Positions 1-6,271 are shown, counted from the first letter of the stretch. The stretch: 6,321 nucleotides of DNA from an uncultured Eubacterium sp. (GCA_905236225.1 CAJOPM010000109.1:1-6321), one strand, 5' to 3'. The notes: generated from the letters alone by a model not told the origin. Made by a program: numbers and translations.

Positions 1-645
1 AGAGGTTCTAACGCATTTGTTAAATATATCATGGATAATTCAGATATTCCGGTAATGGGTCACGCCGATGGCAAATGTCATATCTATGTGGATAAGGCTG
101 CCGATATCGATAAATCCATCCCTATTATTATAGATGCAAAGACGCAATATGTTGCGGCCTGCAATGCAGCCGAGACATTACTTGTTCACGAAGATATTGC
201 AGATAAGCTTATGGAGCGTCTCAAAGAAGCTGCGGCAGATAAAATAGAATTTATTAATGCAAAGGGCGAATCCGACTATAAAGAATATTTGGACTACAAG
301 CTTACCGTAAAAACAGTTGCAAATGTTGATGAAGCAATTTCTCATATCAATAAATACGGCTCTCATCATACGGATGCGATTCTTACAGAAGATGCAGATT
401 GTGCCGAAAAATTCCTAAATCTCGTTGACAGCGCCGGTGTATATCACAATGTTTCCACGCGTTTTGCCGACGGCTTTAGATATGGCTTTGGCGCGGAGGT
501 CGGAATCAGCACCGCCAAGATGCCGCCAAGGGGTCCTGTAGGTCTCGACGGTCTTGTTACTTATAAATATAAGCTAAGAGGATGCGGACAGATTGTCGCA
601 GATTTTGCAGAAGGTAAAAAGCAGTTTGACTTTAAAGATTTATAA
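1..645 (+). CDS. proA: Glutamate-5-semialdehyde dehydrogenase (gamma-glutamyl phosphate reductase), C-terminal part
   Basis: ProA reduces gamma-glutamyl phosphate with NADPH to glutamate-5-semialdehyde, the second step of proline synthesis in the cytosol. The reading frame is open from base 1 (R-G-S-N-A-F-V-K-Y-I before the first Met at 31), so the gene is cut by the window edge. The visible 214 residues are about half of the usual 410-420. Family signatures are clear: RGSN at the very start, the IPVMGHADGKCHIYVD stretch, the active-site cysteine in AACNAAETLLVH (codon 160-162), and the C-terminal block FADGFRYGFGAEVGIST...RGPVGLDGLVTYKYKLRGCGQI. It ends with tandem stops (TAA TAA, 643-648) just before a terminator hairpin. 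proB would be expected upstream, outside the window. Nothing suggests decay. Family assignment is near certain from these motifs. Confidence 0.96.
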   Translation, partial: RGSNAFVKYIMDNSDIPVMGHADGKCHIYVDKAADIDKSIPIIIDAKTQYVAACNAAETLLVHEDIADKLMERLKEAAADKIEFINAKGESDYKEYLDYKLTVKTVANVDEAISHINKYGSHHTDAILTEDADCAEKFLNLVDSAGVYHNVSTRFADGFRYGFGAEVGISTAKMPPRGPVGLDGLVTYKYKLRGCGQIVADFAEGKKQFDFKDL

Positions 646-650
646 TAAAA

Positions 651-679
651 ACGGGAGGCATTTATGAACAGCCTCCCGT
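651..679. terminator. Bidirectional terminator between convergent proA and EAL/HDOD gene
   Basis: There is a perfect 9-bp stem (651-659 with 671-679, core CGGGAGGC/GCCTCCCG) with an 11-nt loop. Read on the minus strand it is followed by a run of five T and then TATTATA, a good intrinsic terminator for the gene ending at 694. On the plus strand the T-tract is poorer (TCTTATTGTTATTATTT), but the position directly after the proA stop suggests it serves both genes. Confidence 0.82.
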
Positions 680-693
680 CTTATTGTTATTAT

Positions 694-1920
694 TTATGCC
701 GGAATAAGTTTTCTATACCAGCTAAGCGAATCTTTAAACGCATCGTATACCGGTTCCATCTCTATTCCAAGCACTATCATCTGGCGCGAAACCTCCTGCC
801 ATGAAGCATCTTCATATGCAAGAAGGAAATCATATACATGTGCCAATCTTCCCTCGCCTCTAAGCAAGGCATCCTGAATATCCTTAGAAACCTTAACCTT
901 GGTAATAGCTTCTTCCATCGGCATATCCAATATCTTATCAAGCACTGAGAAGAGTCCCATAAGGAAAAGCTCTGCCGTATCATCTCCTCTAAGACCGAAT
1001 ACTCCGCCGAGATTCTCAGCAAAACGCGCTCTAAGAAGTGAAATTCTCGTAAGCTCACTTGGCTTATCTTGGCACATCTCTTTGGTAATCGCTGTATTAA
1101 TCCATTTCTTAAGCTCTTTTTGTCCCAGCATCGCCGCAGCATGTCTTACAGATGATACTCCCGCATTAACAGTCATTCTGTTAACCATTCCGAGAAGTGA
1201 TATAACAAGCGCTGTATCATGTCCTATAACATCAGCCGCATCCGTAAGATCAAAATCAGGCTTATTGACAACATTAAGAAGCTCTATGTATGTCGTAGTA
1301 AGAGGTGCTATTTCCTTAACGCCTTCGGTAACAGGCATTCTGAAGAACTCACCTTCATATAAATCATAGTGTCCGTCTTCGGCAAGTTTGTCAAAATCTT
1401 CTCTGGTATCAACCTCTACTGCGCAAATTTTAAGGTTAGGATAAACCTTTTCAAAATAGTTTCTTGCTTTGGAGATGTCAAGCTTGTGATGATTAATAAG
1501 TATATAATCCATAAACTTAATAATCTCTCTGTAATTCTCAAAATCAGCTCCTATAAGCTTCCTGATAGCAAGCTTATATCCCATCTCCTTGAGTTGTTTA
1601 AGGCGATCTATATACATATCTGTCGGCTCAACGCTCTTATCTATAAGAAGAACTATCTTACCATGATCTTCATGACACTGATGTGGTATATCTGCGAATA
1701 AAGATACATTATTTGCCTCAACAAAAATCTCTAAATCGCCGGAAAGCGTCTCCATACCCATGCTGTCAATAATGTCAAATCCAGGTATGTTACCTGCTCC
1801 ATCAAGACGAGCAACGCCACTATAGCTCGGAGACTTAAGATAATTCTGTTTCTGTGCAAAAACCGAATAGCCTCTTACGGCCATCTGTCCGTCAAACAAC
1901 GGAATTAATGCTGCAAGCAT
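694..1920 (-). CDS. EAL/HDOD-domain signalling protein (YuxH-like) with degenerate EAL domain
   Basis: This 408-residue soluble protein has the two-part architecture of the YuxH/COG3434 family. Residues about 5-195 are an EAL-like domain (IPLFDGQMAVRGYSVF at the start; YDLYEGEFFRMP at the end). Residues about 200-400 are an HDOD domain (YIELLNVVNKPDFDLTDAADVIGHDTALVISLLGMVNR, then SSVRHAAAMLGQKELKKWI). The EAL half looks catalytically dead. The glutamate of the family's GYELLYR-type motif is serine (GYSVF), and the metal-binding DxxKID motif reads DYILIN (residues 138-143). It should therefore not hydrolyse cyclic-di-GMP, though ligand or partner binding remains possible. HDOD domains are regulatory protein-interaction modules in signalling, motility and stress proteins. 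The start at 1920 is supported by AAGGAGG seven bases upstream (1928-1934). The gene stands alone, divergent from the transporter gene and convergent with proA. The exact role is unknown. Confidence 0.88.
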   Translation of the reverse strand: MLAALIPLFDGQMAVRGYSVFAQKQNYLKSPSYSGVARLDGAGNIPGFDIIDSMGMETLSGDLEIFVEANNVSLFADIPHQCHEDHGKIVLLIDKSVEPTDMYIDRLKQLKEMGYKLAIRKLIGADFENYREIIKFMDYILINHHKLDISKARNYFEKVYPNLKICAVEVDTREDFDKLAEDGHYDLYEGEFFRMPVTEGVKEIAPLTTTYIELLNVVNKPDFDLTDAADVIGHDTALVISLLGMVNRMTVNAGVSSVRHAAAMLGQKELKKWINTAITKEMCQDKPSELTRISLLRARFAENLGGVFGLRGDDTAELFLMGLFSVLDKILDMPMEEAITKVKVSKDIQDALLRGEGRLAHVYDFLLAYEDASWQEVSRQMIVLGIEMEPVYDAFKDSLSWYRKLIPA

Positions 1921-2001
1921 AATCCATCCTCCTTATCTTCGGAACCTCAATCATACGGCAACTCCCATAACACCTTATGACTACAAATATTCCATATTTA
2001 A

Positions 2002-2019
2002 GAATATGATACCATATTC
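2002..2019. repeat. Short inverted repeat GAATATG-4 nt-CATATTC, possible operator
   Basis: GAATATG (2002-2008) and CATATTC (2013-2019) form a 7-bp inverted repeat with a 4-bp spacer. A further copy of CCATATT lies at 1992-1998, exactly 20 bp from the copy at 2012-2018, i.e. about two helical turns. It lies between the EAL/HDOD start and its candidate promoter, so it could be an operator or a leader hairpin. The surrounding DNA is AT-rich, so chance is a real alternative. Confidence 0.3.
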
Positions 2020-2077
2020 AAAAGTAAAAAAAAGTTCTTTTTTTAAATTTTTAAGTGAAATGTCTTAATTTTCATAC

Positions 2078-2106
2078 ATTTTACCGCTAAAATTCAATTG
2101 TTTTAA
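2078..2106 (-). promoter_or_regulatory. Candidate sigma-A promoter for the EAL/HDOD gene
   Basis: Read on the minus strand, TTAAAA (2101-2106) and TAAAAT (2078-2083) are separated by 17 bp. They match the sigma-A -35 and -10 consensus at 4/6 and 5/6 positions. Transcription would start near 2071, giving a leader of about 150 nt. AT-rich DNA generates such matches easily, so this is only the best candidate by eye. Confidence 0.35.
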
Positions 2107-2123
2107 CTTTTCTACATAAAAAC

Positions 2124-2152
2124 TGGATTTTATTTTATAAAAAGTTTATAAT
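2124..2152 (+). promoter_or_regulatory. Candidate sigma-A promoter for the atoE-like gene
   Basis: A perfect TATAAT (2147-2152) lies 17 bp downstream of TGGATT (2124-2129), which is a weak -35. Transcription would begin near 2159 and give a leader of about 97 nt that includes the inverted repeat at 2184-2229. A competing candidate closer to the gene is TTGCAC (2186-2191), 17 bp, TATAGC (2209-2214), with weaker hexamers. Confidence 0.4.
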
Positions 2153-2183
2153 TATTTTATATTTTATTAATATCATATGTTTC

Positions 2184-2229
2184 ATTTGCACAATTTATGG
2201 GCTTAGGGTATAGCTCTACTAGTGCAAAT
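2184..2229 (+). promoter_or_regulatory. Inverted repeat ATTTGCAC...GTGCAAAT upstream of the transporter: leader stem or operator
   Basis: ATTTGCAC (2184-2191) is perfectly complementary to GTGCAAAT (2222-2229), 8 bp with 30 nt between. Inside, GGGCT (2199-2203) can pair with AGCTC (2212-2216), with one G-U pair, giving a nested two-part hairpin. It ends 11 bp before the AAAGGGGGA ribosome binding site (2241-2249). If transcription starts near 2159 it is a structured 5' leader. If the alternative promoter at 2186-2214 is used, the half-sites sit on the -35 and the start point, as an operator would. The sequence does not decide between these. Confidence 0.5.
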
Positions 2230-2255
2230 CGAGCAATATCAAAGGGGGAATAATA

Positions 2256-3620
2256 ATGTTTAAGAAGTTTACTAACGGCTGTGTAAACCTGGTTCAGAGA
2301 TTCTTACCCGATGCATTTATCTTTTGTATCATTCTGACCATAGTTGTTTTCATAGCTACTATGCCCGCTACAGGAATGAATCCTATAGAAGTGGCTGCAG
2401 CATGGGGCTCGGGTGTTTGGTCCTTGCTTGCGTTCTCCATGCAGATGGCATTGGTACTCGTACTTGGTACTGCACTTGCAAATGCGCCTGCTGTTAAGAG
2501 ACTTATTGTAAAATTGGCATCTGTTCCGAAAAAACCGGTTCAAGCCATTGTATTTGTAACAATTATTTCTATGATATGCTGCTGGCTCAACTGGGGCTTT
2601 GGTCTTGTTGTCGGCGCTATTTTAGCAAAAGAAGTTGCCAAAAAGGTAGAGCGTGTTGATTATAGACTTCTCATCGCTTCTGCATATTCAGGTTTCGTAG
2701 TATGGCATGCAGGCGCATCAGGATCTATTCCTCTCCAGCTCGCTTCCTTAAACGAAACTACTACAGAGCAGACAGGTGGAGTTGTTACTGAAGCTATTCC
2801 TACTTCACAGACAATCTTCTCACCCTGGAACCTTATAATTGTATTAGCAGTAATTATCATTGTCGGCTTTGTTAATGCCAAGATGCATCCCGATGATAAG
2901 GACGTGTTCGTAGTTGACTCTAAACTTCTCAAAGACGAAGTATTTGAAGAAGACAAGAAGGGTGATACACCGGCCGAAAGATTAGAGCGCAATATGGTTC
3001 TTTCTATAATAGTTGCAGCACTTGGTATTATATATCTTATTTATTACTTTGTAAGCGCAGGTTCGTTTAACCTTTCACTTGATATAGTAAACCTGATCTT
3101 CTTAGTACTTGGTGTAATATTCCATAAGACACCGATCAGCTATGTACGTGCAATCACAGACGCAGCAAAGAGCGCAGGCGGTATCATTCTGCAGTTCCCA
3201 TTCTATGCCGGTATCATGGGTATGATGACAGGCGTAGGACCTAACGGAAGCTCTCTTGCCGGTGTTATCAGTGAGTTCTTCGTAAGCATTTCTACAACAA
3301 GAACTTTCCCGCTGTTTTCATTCCTCTCTGCAGGTATTGTAAACTTCTTCGTACCTTCAGGCGGCGGACAGTGGGCTGTTCAAGGACCTATCATGATGCC
3401 TGCAGGTGCAGCTCTTGGCGTAAAACCTGCCGTAACCGGTATGGCTATTGCATGGGGTGATGCGTGGACCAATATGTTGCAGCCATTCTGGGCTTTACCT
3501 GCTTTAGGTATTGCAGGCCTTGGCGCAAGAGATATCATGGGATACTGCGCGGTGGTTCTTATCGTAACAGGTATAATTGTTTGCTTAGGATTTGCTTTCC
3601 TTGTACCTCTTATGGCTTAA
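2256..3620 (+). CDS. atoE: AtoE-family short-chain fatty acid transporter
   Basis: This 454-residue polytopic inner-membrane protein belongs to the AtoE/TIGR00366 (COG2031) family; the E. coli member, about 440 residues, takes up short-chain fatty acids such as acetoacetate and butyrate. Family hallmarks seen are WLNWGFGLVVGAILAKEVA (about 110-128), WHAGASGSIPLQLAS (150-164), NFFVPSGGGQWAVQGPIM (363-380) and WGDAWTNMLQPFWALPALGIAGL (400-422). Many hydrophobic segments are visible, for example residues 20-36, 58-75, 97-122, 192-206, 247-264, 275-290 and 430-452. A charged loop at about 208-246 (HPDDKDVF...DEVFEEDKKGDTPAERLERN) is probably cytosolic. The start is fixed by AAAGGGGGA seven bases upstream. 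The gene is monocistronic, with its own leader and terminator. In a butyrate-forming Clostridia it could move butyrate or other C2-C6 acids in either direction. Substrate and direction are inferences from the family, and the gene symbol is a family name. Confidence 0.92.
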   Translation: MFKKFTNGCVNLVQRFLPDAFIFCIILTIVVFIATMPATGMNPIEVAAAWGSGVWSLLAFSMQMALVLVLGTALANAPAVKRLIVKLASVPKKPVQAIVFVTIISMICCWLNWGFGLVVGAILAKEVAKKVERVDYRLLIASAYSGFVVWHAGASGSIPLQLASLNETTTEQTGGVVTEAIPTSQTIFSPWNLIIVLAVIIIVGFVNAKMHPDDKDVFVVDSKLLKDEVFEEDKKGDTPAERLERNMVLSIIVAALGIIYLIYYFVSAGSFNLSLDIVNLIFLVLGVIFHKTPISYVRAITDAAKSAGGIILQFPFYAGIMGMMTGVGPNGSSLAGVISEFFVSISTTRTFPLFSFLSAGIVNFFVPSGGGQWAVQGPIMMPAGAALGVKPAVTGMAIAWGDAWTNMLQPFWALPALGIAGLGARDIMGYCAVVLIVTGIIVCLGFAFLVPLMA

Positions 3621-3624
3621 ATAA

Positions 3625-3672
3625 CACATACAAAAAACCACGACTCGTCTTGAGTCGTGGTTTTTGTATGTG
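3625..3672. terminator. Strong bidirectional terminator between atoE-like gene and the operon end
   Basis: The core stem CCACGACTC (3638-3646) pairs with GAGTCGTGG (3652-3660) around a 5-nt loop. It is flanked by A6 on the left and T5 on the right, so each strand has hairpin plus T-tract. An outer arm, CACATAC (3625-3631) with GTATGTG (3666-3672), extends the pairing through the A/T tracts with a one-base bulge. The right arm abuts the TAG stop (3673-3675) of the minus-strand gene, so one element ends both convergent transcripts. Confidence 0.93.
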
Positions 3673-4029
3673 CTAATATTGCGATGCTACTTCATGAATC
3701 TTCTTAAATATTGGTATCAGATTAATAAGAGCGAATCCGCATACCTTGTCATTACCGCTTTGGTATGCCCGGCTAAATGCAAGCACCCTGTCATTAATCT
3801 CTTCTTTATCAAGCTTTGTCTCATCTTCATTGATAAATTCCAAGGTACCGTTAACAACTTGAATCGACCAGTTGATTCCCTCTATTATCTGTTTTAAAAA
3901 TTCATCGGTATCTTCTTCTTTTTGAGAGCACAGCTCTTTTGCCACAGCTTCCATCGCAGTGTTAAGTCTGCCGGTATAATCTGCAAGAGCTTGCAATGCT
4001 TCAATTTGATCTTGTCTATTATCCCCCAT
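3673..4029 (-). CDS. Uncharacterised 118-residue protein, last gene of the phasin/ubiB operon
   Basis: I do not recognise this family. The frame is open to an ATG at 4059. The better start is the ATG at 4029 (MGDNRQDQ), preceded by AGAGGAG at 4035-4041 with a 5-nt spacer; the upstream ATG has no such site and lies almost on the ubiB stop. The protein is soluble and acidic, with no signal peptide or membrane segment. It appears mostly helical: an N-terminal amphipathic stretch (DQIEALQALADYTGRLNTAMEAV), a charged linker (QKEEDTDEF), then FLKQIIEGINWSIQVVNGTLEFI and a C-terminal FALINLIPIFKKIHEVA helix. It has two cysteines (ELCSQ and KVCGF). It follows ubiB by 31 bp on the same strand and shares the terminator, so it is probably co-transcribed and may act with the membrane kinase. 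That link is context only. Confidence 0.78.
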   Translation of the reverse strand: MGDNRQDQIEALQALADYTGRLNTAMEAVAKELCSQKEEDTDEFLKQIIEGINWSIQVVNGTLEFINEDETKLDKEEINDRVLAFSRAYQSGNDKVCGFALINLIPIFKKIHEVASQY

Positions 4030-4060
4030 AATAACTCCTCTAAATGTGCATAACTGCATA

Positions 4061-5722
4061 TTATTTTCTGCGCCTTCTCTTATGCGTAAACTGCTGCCAT
4101 ATTAGATAAATAGCGAGTGCAAACGCAAGGAAAAAGGCAAATGCACCGAGCGCCGGTATCCCTAAAATTTTGGGGCGCATATCGGTAGTACAAATAATGC
4201 TGGCGGAAATAAGCAATGCTGCCACTATAAATCCAAGCACTAAATCTTTGATAAGTCTGGTAAGAAGTGCATCTAGATCATCGGTTGAATGCAAATCAAG
4301 ATTAACCCTGCCCTGACCTTTCATAAACATATGCAAAAGATCAGATGTAACTCCGGGTATATCGAGTGCTTTCCTAAGTGACCTGTACATAATGCGCCCG
4401 CTTCTTTTCAGCTCCTTCTTAATATCGAGCCGCTCCCACATATTGGCGTTCATGCGCATCTTCGCAATAGATAAAATATCAGTCTGCGGTGAAAGCTGTG
4501 CAACAAGTCCCTCTATAGTCGCAAGTCCTCGTACCAGCATAGTATATGTACCGGGTATCTTAATCTTGTTTCGAGCCATTGCTTCGAAAAACGCATCAAT
4601 TATCTGTGAGAGATTAACATCCCCTAAATCGGACATTGCATAGCGGGTTACTATCTCATCGAGATCAACATAAAGCTGATGATGATCTACTCTCTCGGTT
4701 GTCTCTCCAATCGCTATAAGACCATCCTTGATCAAATTGATATCGCCTTGAGCAATGCCCATTACAACATCATCAAGAAGTGCTCTGCTTCGTGCTGAGA
4801 GCTTGCCCATCATTCCCATATCTATCCAGATGATCTTTCCGTCTCTGATGCGCAAATTCCCAGGATGCGGATCTGCATGAAAGAAACCGTCGTCTAATAT
4901 CTGCTTTAGGTAATTTTCTATTAGTTTAGAGCAGATTTCTTTAAGGTCATACTCTTCTTCCTCTAATCTCTTGCTATCATCAATACCGATACCATCGATG
5001 TACTCCATAACAAGAACCTGAGGTGTAGTATATTCATTATATAACTTAGGACAATCAATATAGAGAATATCTTCATTGAACCTGGCGAAATCATCTATGT
5101 TACTCGCCTCCATCATAAAGTTCATCTCTTCTTGAGCGACACTCCACATCTCGTCGATTATCTCGTCGAAATCAACTGTCCCGAATCCGCTTCTGTTTTT
5201 AAAAAAACGCAAGCCGCGATGAAGCAAAACCATGTCTTTGGACATCATTTCATATACGCCTTCGCGCTGAACCTTAAGAACAACTTTCTCTCCGCCTTTA
5301 AGATATGCAACGTGTACCTGCGCAATGGAAGCAGCGCCAATCGGCTCTTCTTCTATGCTGTCAAATATCTCATCAAGCGATCTGTGATAGGTGTTTTCCA
5401 GTACCCTTTTCACTTGTGAAAAGGGCATCGGCTTAACGTCGGATCTAAGTTTCTCAAGTTCCTTACAATATTCCTTGGGCAAAATCTCTGAGTGCATGCT
5501 CATTATCTGTCCAAGCTTGACAAATGTAGGTCCTAAATCTTCAATAATAAGCCGCACCTTCTCGGGTGTTACACCGCGTATAATCTCATGCTTATGGAAT
5601 ATATGAAGAATCTCTTTTAGTCTTCCGCCTTTGTGAGCAGATTCTTCATCGCCTAAATCTTCTATGACGCTCTTATCATCTTCTATATCTGATTGTGTCT
5701 GCGTATTATTCGTATCAGACAT
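4061..5722 (-). CDS. AarF/UbiB (ABC1/ADCK) family atypical protein kinase-like protein
   Basis: This 553-residue protein has all the UbiB/ADCK signatures. The KxGQ motif is at residues 69-72 (FVKLGQIMSMHSEILP). The A-rich nucleotide loop is at 129-137 (GAASIAQVH), with the ATP-site lysine at 150 (VVLKVQREGV). The hinge region is VLVMEYIDGI (237-246). The catalytic HADPHPGN is at 282-289 and the DFG-equivalent DMG at 301-303. Two membrane helices close the protein (about 492-511 and 520-542), followed by a basic tail, as in typical UbiB. The N-terminal 30 residues are acidic and probably disordered. UbiB proteins are membrane-bound ATPases or kinases known to support ubiquinone synthesis and lipid or quinone extraction in respiring organisms. 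In a fermentative Clostridia the substrate is unknown, so I give no symbol. It starts 11 bp after the phasin-like stop, with a weak AAGG site overlapping that stop, suggesting translational coupling. All key residues are intact. Confidence 0.92.
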   Translation of the reverse strand: MSDTNNTQTQSDIEDDKSVIEDLGDEESAHKGGRLKEILHIFHKHEIIRGVTPEKVRLIIEDLGPTFVKLGQIMSMHSEILPKEYCKELEKLRSDVKPMPFSQVKRVLENTYHRSLDEIFDSIEEEPIGAASIAQVHVAYLKGGEKVVLKVQREGVYEMMSKDMVLLHRGLRFFKNRSGFGTVDFDEIIDEMWSVAQEEMNFMMEASNIDDFARFNEDILYIDCPKLYNEYTTPQVLVMEYIDGIGIDDSKRLEEEEYDLKEICSKLIENYLKQILDDGFFHADPHPGNLRIRDGKIIWIDMGMMGKLSARSRALLDDVVMGIAQGDINLIKDGLIAIGETTERVDHHQLYVDLDEIVTRYAMSDLGDVNLSQIIDAFFEAMARNKIKIPGTYTMLVRGLATIEGLVAQLSPQTDILSIAKMRMNANMWERLDIKKELKRSGRIMYRSLRKALDIPGVTSDLLHMFMKGQGRVNLDLHSTDDLDALLTRLIKDLVLGFIVAALLISASIICTTDMRPKILGIPALGAFAFFLAFALAIYLIWQQFTHKRRRRK

Positions 5723-5733
5723 ATTATCCAGCC

Positions 5734-6006
5734 TTAGTTATCAGCAAGTTTACTCTTAAGCGCCTCTATCTCTTCGTCCGAAAGACCTGAAATTATATTA
5801 TCGGCCTTTTCTTCAGGCGTCTTAGATATATCTGCTTTAATCTTGTGTTTAAGTTCTTCGTTTAAGCTCTTACCCTGCTCTACTGTAAGCTCTCCTTTTT
5901 CTACCAATTCTCCTACAATTTCCTGAGATTTCTCAACAGTAGTCGCAACAGCTCCTACACCTGCAAGGAAAAATTTCTTGATTCCATCTGTAAGTTTTGT
6001 CTCCAT
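5734..6006 (-). CDS. Small phasin-like (PhaF/COG3937-type) protein
   Basis: This 90-residue protein matches the small polyhydroxyalkanoate granule-associated family by its pattern: a hydrophobic, glycine-containing N-terminal helix (IKKFFLAGVGAVATTVEKSQEIVGELVEKGELTVEQGKSLNEELKHKI, about residues 9-56). A charged, mostly helical tail follows (EEKADNIISGLSDEEIEALKSKL). Members usually coat granules or bind membranes through the amphipathic helix, and in Clostridia such proteins occur without proof of granules. The start is fixed by GGAGG at 6013-6017, six bases upstream. It is the first gene of the operon and lies 11 bp from the ubiB-like gene, so a joint role at a membrane or lipid surface is the natural inference. 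It is preceded by a long structured leader. No PHA synthase gene is visible here. Alternatively it is a generic coiled-coil protein. Confidence 0.8.
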   Translation of the reverse strand: METKLTDGIKKFFLAGVGAVATTVEKSQEIVGELVEKGELTVEQGKSLNEELKHKIKADISKTPEEKADNIISGLSDEEIEALKSKLADN

Positions 6007-6065
6007 ATTAAACCTCCATTTGTGTTTGCTGACGCCAAAGCATCAAATACATCCTCAAAACCACC

Positions 6066-6168
6066 GCGCAATTATAGCTTTAAGACCGACAAGACACTAA
6101 AGCTAAAATCAAGTAAAGTATCGCCTAAAAGGCTTGTCGCGATTTAGGCAAAACAGCTATAAATGCGC
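6066..6168 (-). promoter_or_regulatory. Structured 5' leader RNA of the phasin/ubiB operon, unrecognised class
   Basis: Read on the minus strand, the leader begins about 8 nt after the predicted start point. Three nested pairings are visible. The outer stem is GCGCAATTATAGCT (6066-6079) with 6155-6168, 13 of 14 pairs. One hairpin is GCCTAAA/TTTAGGC (6123-6129 with 6143-6149), loop 13 nt. A second is TAGCTTTA/TAAAGCTA (6075-6082 with 6098-6105), loop 15 nt. The two loops contain perfectly complementary 7-mers (6087-6093 and 6133-6139, CGACAAG/CTTGTCG) that could kiss. The inner five pairs of the outer stem compete with the second hairpin, so either a compact three-way junction or a switch is possible. 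No anti-Shine-Dalgarno sequence or in-leader terminator is obvious, so the output mechanism is unclear. It could equally be a separate small RNA. Confidence 0.55.
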
Positions 6169-6182
6169 TACAACTAAGTAAT

Positions 6183-6191
6183 ATTATATCA
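6183..6191 (-). promoter_or_regulatory. Extended -10 promoter for the phasin/ubiB operon
   Basis: Read on the minus strand the sequence is TGATATAAT: a perfect TATAAT (6183-6188) with an upstream TG in the extended -10 position. The -35 region is poor (GTTACT at 16 bp or GGTTAC at 17 bp spacing), as is usual for extended -10 promoters. The start point would be near 6176, giving a leader of about 170 nt to the ATG at 6006. Confidence 0.65.
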
Positions 6192-6236
6192 CAACAGGGG
6201 CAAAAGTAACCTACAATTTGCTTGTAACTTGTAATT

Positions 6237-6258
6237 CAAGTCTCGCTCGCGAGACTTG
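6237..6258. repeat. Strong hairpin CAAGTCTCG-CTCG-CGAGACTTG
   Basis: A perfect 9-bp inverted repeat (6237-6245 with 6250-6258) encloses a 4-nt loop. No clear T-tract follows on either strand (plus GCGCTTTCTTTGCG, minus AATTACAAG), so it is a weak candidate for a factor-independent terminator. It may be an intergenic repeat or a terminator for a gene beyond the window. Confidence 0.6.
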
Positions 6259-6271
6259 GCGCTTTCTTTGC

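Larger units (their letters stand above)
1921..2255. other. AT-rich divergent intergenic region
   Basis: This 335-bp region separates divergent genes and holds no convincing ORF. Bases about 2010-2180 are extremely A/T-rich, with A and T runs (eight A at 2026-2033, then T runs at 2038-2044), as expected of UP-element-like or bendable promoter DNA. The candidate promoters and inverted repeats inside it are listed separately. Confidence 0.8.

Noticed and set aside
31..645. Short complete dehydrogenase starting at the Met at 31
   Set aside because: The frame is open upstream with ProA-conserved residues (RGSNAFVKYI), so this Met is internal and the gene is simply truncated by the window.
899..1369. 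Plus-strand ORF of 156 codons
   Set aside because: It lies wholly antisense to the EAL/HDOD gene, whose frame has clear domain homology. No family motif is seen in the plus frame.
3464..3897. Plus-strand ORFs over the end of atoE and the convergent terminator
   Set aside because: They overlap the AtoE C-terminus or run antisense to the 118-residue gene, pass through the terminator hairpin, and have unlikely composition.
4030..4059. Upstream start (ATG at 4059) for the 118-residue protein
   Set aside because: No ribosome binding site precedes it. It would begin one base after the ubiB stop, while the ATG at 4029 has AGAGGAG at ideal spacing.
6066..6168. Purine, c-di-GMP, FMN or 6S RNA assignment for the leader
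   Set aside because: The topology is suggestive of a riboswitch, but I could not find the conserved core sequences of these classes. The length and stem pattern do not fit 6S RNA.
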